Source: CAVRZY01 sp963725415
GTDB lineage: Bacteria > Acidobacteriota > Terriglobia > Bryobacterales > Bryobacteraceae
Assembly (NCBI GenBank): GCA_963725415.1
Contig: CAVRZY010000013.1
Location: forward strand, 1 to 9,743
Length of the DNA stretch: 9,743 bases
Reading direction: 5' to 3'
Part shown: positions 5,871-9,743 of the stretch, piece after piece
How the letters are laid out: each line of letters opens with the position of its first letter
How positions within the stretch are numbered: the stretch's first letter is position 1
Made by a program: the position numbers and the translations under genes
Notes under the pieces: model-generated
Databases searched by the model: none
Seen by the model: the letters and a program-made list of their open reading frames with translations, nothing else
What the model was told of the DNA's origin: nothing

Positions 5871-7013
5871 CTACACGTCCACCCAGGCGCGCTTCTGGGA
5901 GCTCTCCAGCACCTTATCGAGCAGTTGCATCATTTGCAGGCCGTCAGCGAAGGTCGGATACTCGATGGGCGCCGAGGGATCGGCCACTTTCTCATAGAAG
6001 CGCCGGAAGACCTGCTTGTGAGCGTCGTCGTAGCCCTCGCCGTGCCCGCCCGGCAGGTCGGCGTAGCTGCGGGCCTTCTCGGCCAGCAGGGAGGGGTCCT
6101 TCAGGAGGATCTGGTTGTTCGCATTGCGCTGGCCAATCCAGAGCTCGTCGGGGCGCTCCTGGTTCCAGATGACGCCGGCCTTGGTGCCGTAGATCTCCAT
6201 CTGGAGCCGGTTCTTGCAACCTGTGGAGACCTGGCTGGCGGTGAAGGCGCCGCGCGCCCGGTCGCCCAGGCGAACCAGCACCGCTCCGAAGTCCTCGGTG
6301 TCGATGGGAACTTCTTCGTAATCCTCGGGACGAAGCGTTTTGCCGGCGAAGGTTTCGACGGTGACCTTGGGGCGCTTGCGGGTCTTGTGGAAGATCTGGA
6401 GATCGGCGCACAGCGAGGTGATGCGCAGCCCGGTGAGGTGCTGGAGCATGTCCATCCAGTGGGAGCCGATGTCGCCCATCACGCGCAGGGGCCCGTTTTC
6501 CTTGGCCACGATCCTCCAGTTCCAGTCGGTGTCGTAGAGCAGCCAGTCCTGGGAGTAGGTGCCCTGGACCACCAGGATTTCGCCCAGATCGCCGTTCTCG
6601 CGCAGGCGGCGGATGTGCTGGACAACGGGGTAGCAGCGCAGGTTGTGATTGAGGCAATTGGCCACGCCGGTGGCTTTGGCCACGTCCACCAGGTCGCGGG
6701 CTTCCGCGGCGGAGACGGTAAGGGGTTTTTCGCAAAGCACGTGCTTGCCTGCCACCATGAAGTCCCTGGAGATGGGATGGTGGAGGGCATTGGGGGTGCA
6801 GACGTGGACCGCTTCGATCTCCGGATCCACGAGCAGGGTGCGGTAATCCCCCGTGCTGCGATCGACCCCCACTTGCTGGGCGAAGTTGCGGGCCAGATCT
6901 TCGGTGGCGTCGGCGATGGCGGCCACTTCGACGTTGCCCAGCCGGCGGATGGCCTCGGTGTGGACCCGCCCCATGAAGCCCGTGCCGATGACTGCCGTTT
7001 TTATCTTGCGCAT
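5871..7013 (-). CDS. Cytosolic Gfo/Idh/MocA family oxidoreductase
   Basis: This 380-residue protein is a predicted NAD(P)-dependent dehydrogenase for a sugar, inositol or related polyol. The Rossmann loop GTGFMG is at 10-15, CEKP at 94-97, and DIGSHWMD at 181-188, where H185 is the likely catalytic histidine. It lacks any signal peptide, unlike the Tat-type paralogue at 1567-2685, so it works in the cytosol. The two share the family fold but not close sequence. The C-terminal half (TASQVSTGCKNRLQMEIYGTKAG) is the family's beta-sheet dimer domain. ATG 7013 is supported by the immediate Rossmann start; the nearest Shine-Dalgarno-like stretch (AAGGAAG) is rather far upstream. It is divergent from the small membrane protein gene and convergent with the PEP-CTERM gene, so it is probably transcribed alone. 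Confidence 0.9.
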   Translation of the reverse strand: MRKIKTAVIGTGFMGRVHTEAIRRLGNVEVAAIADATEDLARNFAQQVGVDRSTGDYRTLLVDPEIEAVHVCTPNALHHPISRDFMVAGKHVLCEKPLTVSAAEARDLVDVAKATGVANCLNHNLRCYPVVQHIRRLRENGDLGEILVVQGTYSQDWLLYDTDWNWRIVAKENGPLRVMGDIGSHWMDMLQHLTGLRITSLCADLQIFHKTRKRPKVTVETFAGKTLRPEDYEEVPIDTEDFGAVLVRLGDRARGAFTASQVSTGCKNRLQMEIYGTKAGVIWNQERPDELWIGQRNANNQILLKDPSLLAEKARSYADLPGGHGEGYDDAHKQVFRRFYEKVADPSAPIEYPTFADGLQMMQLLDKVLESSQKRAWVDV

Positions 7014-7049
7014 AGGGTCAAGTTTTCTTCCTTTCCGTACGATGTAATG

Positions 7050-7078
7050 ACTTGGCGTACCAGTGTGATCGCTGTCAA
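7050..7078 (-). promoter_or_regulatory. Possible promoter/operator of the minus-strand dehydrogenase
   Basis: On the minus strand a perfect -35 hexamer TTGACA (7078-7073) is followed by an imperfect 15-nt dyad (7064-7050) with arms ACTGG and CAAGT around five bases, one mismatch in the arms. The dyad sits where an operator of a GntR- or LacI-type sugar regulator could overlap the promoter. No convincing -10 box occurs at 16-18 bp, which weakens the promoter half of the call. Confidence 0.25.
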
Positions 7079-7135
7079 CACACAGGGTAGCGCAAATGCT
7101 GGTAGATTGAAATCAGGGGGCAGGAATCTGATCCC

Positions 7136-7423
7136 ATGGTGGTAAGAGTACACCTGAGGTTGGGAGAGGCGGTGAGCAGGAGGCTCGCAAGGCTTCGCGA
7201 GCTGGCCTTGGCCACCGGCGCTCTGCTGACGCCGGCGGCGCTGATGGCGCTGGTCTTGGGCTGCTGGCGGCTGGCTTCGGATCTGAACCTGACCGGAGAA
7301 TTCGTGATTTCCGGGGGACTGTTCTCGCACTGGCAGGTGTGGATGGTGCTGGCCGGCATACTGCAAACCTGCGCCTCAGTCCTGAACCGCTACGGGCGGG
7401 GCGGCCGCGAGGCCATGCCGTAG
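7136..7423 (+). CDS. Small membrane protein with two predicted helices
   Basis: I do not recognise this 95-residue protein. It has a basic N-terminus (about 1-22, with RRLARLR), a hydrophobic helix at about 24-46 containing GALLTPAALMALVLG, a short loop with NLTGEFVISGGLFSHW, a second helix at about 66-84 (WQVWMVLAGILQTCASVL) and a basic tail. By the positive-inside rule both ends should be cytosolic. A purine-rich stretch (GGGGG at 7116-7120, AGGA at 7122-7125) precedes ATG 7136 and sits inside the loop of a 5-bp inverted repeat (ATCAG 7112-7116, CTGAT 7128-7132). The gene is divergent from the dehydrogenase and 195 nt from the next + strand gene. Confidence 0.6.
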   Translation: MVVRVHLRLGEAVSRRLARLRELALATGALLTPAALMALVLGCWRLASDLNLTGEFVISGGLFSHWQVWMVLAGILQTCASVLNRYGRGGREAMP

Positions 7424-7618
7424 CCGGCGCCGGATTCCTCGGCCACAAGCTGCCGCATGGCGGCGGAGTAAAAAGCGTTGCGGCGGGCGCAAGTCTCCCG
7501 CTCCCGGAGCCGCACCAGAATCCCGCCCGCATGCACCCGAAAAAAATGCGCTGGAGGGTGGCAAGCTGGTCTATACTTCGACTCGCTGACCGGCTAGAAT
7601 GAGAATCCCGGCCAGAGC
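7424..7618. other. Intergenic spacer before the LolA-like gene
   Basis: This 195-nt stretch holds a perfect 10-bp palindrome CCGGCGCCGG at 7424-7433 directly after the membrane-protein stop. Near its end are two possible -10 boxes, TATACT at 7572-7577 and TAGAAT at 7595-7600, without a convincing -35 for either. I see no RNA gene. A 48-codon GTG-initiated frame on the minus strand (7390-7536) has protein-like composition but no ribosome-binding site. Confidence 0.4.
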
Positions 7619-8485
7619 ATGCAGATGAGACTCTCCGCGCGCCCCGATGGGGGCGCCAGAGGACTGAACCGAACTTGGCGGCGCGTGGCCCTCGCGGCTC
7701 TGGTCCTCGCCTCCAGCCTTTGGGCTCAGAATGCGGGTTCGCCGGAAAACACACAACTGAGCCTTGAGGACGTACTGGCGCGCATGGCTACCCAGGATGA
7801 GGCCAGGGTCGCCGCCTTGAAACACTACTGGTCGGCGCGGCGTTACACGCTCCAGAACCACAGGTTTGGGACCTCTGCCCAGTTGGATGTCGAGATGCAC
7901 TATCGACACCCCGGGACCAAGGCATTACTGGTGGTTTCGGAGAAGGGTTCACGGATCATCAGGGACAGAGTTCTCAAGAGAATGATCAAGGCTGAGCTGG
8001 AGGCCGCTCGGCCGGAGATTCAGGCCAGTACCCAGATCACCCCCAGGAACTACACCTTCCAGCTTCTAGCCACCGAGATGCGCGGAACGCGTCGCTGTTA
8101 TGTGCTGGAGGCGGTTCCCAAAGTCCCCAACAAGTTTCTCTTCCGGGGCCGCATTTGGGTGGACTCCGAAGACTTCGCCATTGTGCGGATCCAAGGCGTG
8201 CCGGCGCTGAATCCGTCTTTCTGGATAAGAAAGACCTCGTTCGTTCACGAGTACCAGAAATTCGGCTCGTTCTGGTTGCCCGTCGCCAACCGGTCCACCA
8301 CAGACGCATTCCTGTTCGGCCGAACCGAAGTGGGCATTGAGTATTCCCTTTACCGGATAAACGAGGCGGATCCAGGAAAGAAGGGCGCCAATGGGCAGGA
8401 GACAGTGACCCTGGACGGCGTGGGATCTCCCGGAGACGACTGGCGCGCCCAATTTACCAATGGAAAGAACACCGGTCAGCGCTGA
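7619..8485 (+). CDS. Secreted LolA-fold-like protein of unknown function
   Basis: This 288-residue precursor has a basic segment, a signal helix at about 20-36 (RRVALAALVLASSLWAQ) and a mature domain of about 250 residues. The domain pattern, alternating beta strands with LEAVPKVPNKFLFRGRIWVDSEDFAIVRIQG (residues 163-193) and later SFWLPVANRS, is that of outer membrane lipoprotein-sorting (LolA/LolB/RseB) fold proteins. In these, a curved sheet holds a lipid or acyl chain, and the IWVD.EDF.I.R segment marks the family. ATG 7625 is an alternative start; neither has a clear Shine-Dalgarno. There is no lipobox. It lies just before a PAP2 phosphatase, so binding or carrying an envelope lipid is a reasonable inference, not a demonstrated role. 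Confidence 0.72.
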   Translation: MQMRLSARPDGGARGLNRTWRRVALAALVLASSLWAQNAGSPENTQLSLEDVLARMATQDEARVAALKHYWSARRYTLQNHRFGTSAQLDVEMHYRHPGTKALLVVSEKGSRIIRDRVLKRMIKAELEAARPEIQASTQITPRNYTFQLLATEMRGTRRCYVLEAVPKVPNKFLFRGRIWVDSEDFAIVRIQGVPALNPSFWIRKTSFVHEYQKFGSFWLPVANRSTTDAFLFGRTEVGIEYSLYRINEADPGKKGANGQETVTLDGVGSPGDDWRAQFTNGKNTGQR

Positions 8486-8514
8486 CACCGGTCGCCCGGC
8501 GCCCACCGGTCGCC
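8470..8514. repeat. Three CACCGGTC repeats at the LolA-like/PAP2 junction
   Basis: CACCGGTC occurs at 8470-8477, 8486-8493 and 8504-8511, spaced 16 and 18 nt apart. The last two extend to the identical 11-mer CACCGGTCGCC. Each core ACCGGT is self-complementary, and the first two copies also bracket a perfect 12-bp palindrome GTCAGCGCTGAC (8475-8486) that contains the stop codon of the upstream gene. The stretch could fold into alternative hairpins or bind a regulator. Confidence 0.5.
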
Positions 8515-8543
8515 AGGATCTGGTGGACCGCAAAAGGTGGCCC

Positions 8544-9431
8544 ATGGTCTTGCGCTTGCTGCGTCCCAGCGAGTGGCTGCTGGCGCTTTACTTCTCATAC
8601 GTGGCGTTGCGCGGCGTGAGCGCAGGTGGGCCGCCGGAGGCCTCCAGATGGTGGTGCGGTCTGACGCTGGCGGGATGGATCTTGCTGTTGCTGCTGGCCC
8701 GCGCGGAGTACCGCTCCGGATCCCGGTTTTGGAGCATCGTGCGCGACTGGCTGCCGGCGCCTCTGCTTCTGGTGGCCTACTGGGCGGTGGATTGGCCACC
8801 GACGTTTTCCTACGACGATCGGCTCGAGCGGGCCTGGCTTCATCTCGACAAGATACTTCTCAACGACTGGGGTGGCAAAGCCGCCATCGAGTATTTCGGA
8901 TGGACGGTGCCGTTCCTCGTGGAGCTCTGCTATTCCCTGCTGTACGCGATACCGCCCGTGTCGATCGGCATTCTGTATCTGTACCGGAGGAGGGCCCGGG
9001 TGGACAGGTTTCTGTTCACCTTGTTGCTGGGAGCGTTGACTACTTACGCGCTGCTGCCGATGTTCCCCTCCCGGTCTCCGCGAATCGCGTTCCCGGGAGA
9101 GGATCTGCCCACCTTCACCACGGCGTTCCGTCAACTGAACTTATGGCTGCTCGAGCAGTGCGATATTAAGGCCAGTGTGTTTCCCAGCGGTCACGTTACG
9201 GTCGGATTCTCGGCAGCGTTCGCCATGCTGCTCGCCTTGCCGGAGAGAAAACGGGTAGGCTGGACGATCGCCATCGTGGCGCTCGCCGTGGCGGTCGTGA
9301 CTGTGTACGGCAGATACCATTACGCGGTGGACGGGCTGGCGGCCGCAGCCGTGAGCCTCCTAACGGGCGCCGCCAGCGCGATGATGTACCCGGCTGTGCG
9401 GCGCACGAGGCTGGGCAGGGGAGGTTCATGA
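8544..9431 (+). CDS. PAP2 superfamily membrane phosphatase
   Basis: With the start at ATG 8544 this is a 295-residue multi-pass membrane protein, about six helices, of the PAP2 (type 2 phosphatidic acid phosphatase) superfamily. It resembles the Aur1/inositolphosphotransferase-like branch. Active-site motifs face the outside: FPSRSPR at 174-180, PSGH at 214-217 and YGRYHYAVD at 255-263, where H217, H259 and D263 form the catalytic set. Such enzymes cleave or transfer phosphate on lipid phosphates such as phosphatidic acid, undecaprenyl diphosphate or phosphoinositol lipids. I prefer 8544 because AGGTGG (8535-8540) precedes it and the first helix follows at once. ATG 8460 would add 28 hydrophilic residues, overlap the previous gene and lack a Shine-Dalgarno. 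It overlaps the next gene as ATGA. Confidence 0.88.
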   Translation: MVLRLLRPSEWLLALYFSYVALRGVSAGGPPEASRWWCGLTLAGWILLLLLARAEYRSGSRFWSIVRDWLPAPLLLVAYWAVDWPPTFSYDDRLERAWLHLDKILLNDWGGKAAIEYFGWTVPFLVELCYSLLYAIPPVSIGILYLYRRRARVDRFLFTLLLGALTTYALLPMFPSRSPRIAFPGEDLPTFTTAFRQLNLWLLEQCDIKASVFPSGHVTVGFSAAFAMLLALPERKRVGWTIAIVALAVAVVTVYGRYHYAVDGLAAAAVSLLTGAASAMMYPAVRRTRLGRGGS

Positions 9432-9743
9432 AGCACACTCAGGTGCATTTGTTGTGGCGAGACCGCACTGTCTGCCGGGATTTCCGAACGGGTGTTTCCC
9501 TGCACAGTCACACCATGCACTCCCGGGAAAGCCTGAGCTCCATTCCCGTCTACGCCAGTTATGTTCCCTTGCTGGCCAGGGAGCTGGAGCGGCTAGCGCG
9601 GGGCTATCAGGCCAAGTACGGCAGGCCTGTGGACTACTCCAGAGCACACTGGACGCCGCCGCTGGCTGAACGCGAGGCCCACGAACTGGAGAAACGCAGC
9701 ATCGAGGATCACCTGGGTCTGGCGGCGCTGGTGTCGCTCAGCG
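9428..9743 (+). CDS. PHP-domain protein, N-terminal part (runs off the window)
   Basis: An open frame from ATG 9428 runs to the window end without a stop, 105 codons seen. It overlaps the PAP2 stop by ATGA, and GGGAGG at 9418-9424 is its ribosome-binding site. Residues 25-35 read VSLHSHTMHSR, matching the first metal-binding motif of PHP (polymerase and histidinol phosphatase) domains, usually DLHSHTxxSxGS. The visible end, GLAALVSLS, is what normally comes just before the second motif (TDHD or SDHD). The long insert between them (about 36-95, many charged residues) is larger than in simple PHP phosphoesterases. The role is likely a metal-dependent phosphoesterase, possibly acting with the PAP2 enzyme on a lipid or sugar phosphate. 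The substrate is unknown and the missing C-terminus could change the call. Confidence 0.68.
   Translation, partial: MKHTQVHLLWRDRTVCRDFRTGVSLHSHTMHSRESLSSIPVYASYVPLLARELERLARGYQAKYGRPVDYSRAHWTPPLAEREAHELEKRSIEDHLGLAALVSLS

Noticed and set aside
5925..7145. A 406-codon open frame on the + strand opposite the cytosolic dehydrogenase
   Set aside because: It mirrors the minus-strand gene, has no family motifs or ribosome-binding site, and long antisense frames are expected in GC-rich coding DNA. The minus-strand product has all its family motifs.
7390..7536. A 48-codon GTG-initiated frame on the minus strand with protein-like composition
   Set aside because: No Shine-Dalgarno, it overlaps the 3' end of the small membrane protein gene, and no family is recognisable. 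It could be a gene relic but cannot be supported.
8460..8543. Longer PAP2 start at 8460
   Set aside because: It overlaps the previous gene, lacks a ribosome-binding site and adds a repeat-rich hydrophilic stretch; 8544 has AGGTGG upstream and leads directly into the first helix.

Overview
Most of the window (about 1352-9743) is GC-rich, densely coded DNA that looks like a free-living, non-pathogenic Acidobacteriota, most likely the Solibacterales/Bryobacterales side. This is inference from gene style: a twin-arginine Gfo/Idh/MocA dehydrogenase, a PEP-CTERM surface protein with a C-terminal PEPGT anchor, a LolA-fold-like periplasmic protein next to a PAP2 phosphatase, and short GC-rich palindromes between genes. 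No rRNA, tRNA or marker gene is present to settle it.

Left end (1-1400): a scar. Bases 1-640 are clearly AT-rich and carry two broken sugar-nucleotide-type genes on the + strand: a Nudix-like gene with a -1 frameshift near 320, and the N-terminus of an RmlD-like reductase with a frameshift near 582-586. At about 640-646 the second gene is cut off and joins a minus-strand IS1380-family transposase remnant (641-1351). That remnant has lost its C-terminus and has a large internal deletion near 898-905.

Central block (1454-5105, + strand): a weak terminator-like hairpin, a possible -10 box and a 26-nt leader hairpin precede a probable operon. Its order is Tat-type Gfo/Idh/MocA oxidoreductase, purC (purine synthesis), cvpA-like membrane protein, gph-like HAD phosphatase, and a small zinc-ribbon protein. 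The purC/cvpA pair overlaps as ATGA and other gaps are 8-63 nt. Between gph and the zinc-ribbon gene lies an inverted pair of palindromes that differ only at two compensated base pairs. This is the best structural find in the window, and its left half encodes the C-terminus of Gph.

Right block (5169-9743): a PEP-CTERM protein with its own promoter (+), a cytosolic Gfo/Idh/MocA dehydrogenase (-) convergent with it, and then a second + strand run: a small two-helix membrane protein, a LolA-fold-like secreted protein, a PAP2 phosphatase, and the start of a PHP-domain protein coupled to PAP2 by an ATGA overlap. The last three form a plausible envelope/lipid-related unit of unknown role. I see no CRISPR array, phage gene, toxin-antitoxin pair or recognised defence system. 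The novelty lies in the palindromic elements, the recombination scar and the uncharacterised LolA-like/PAP2/PHP set.
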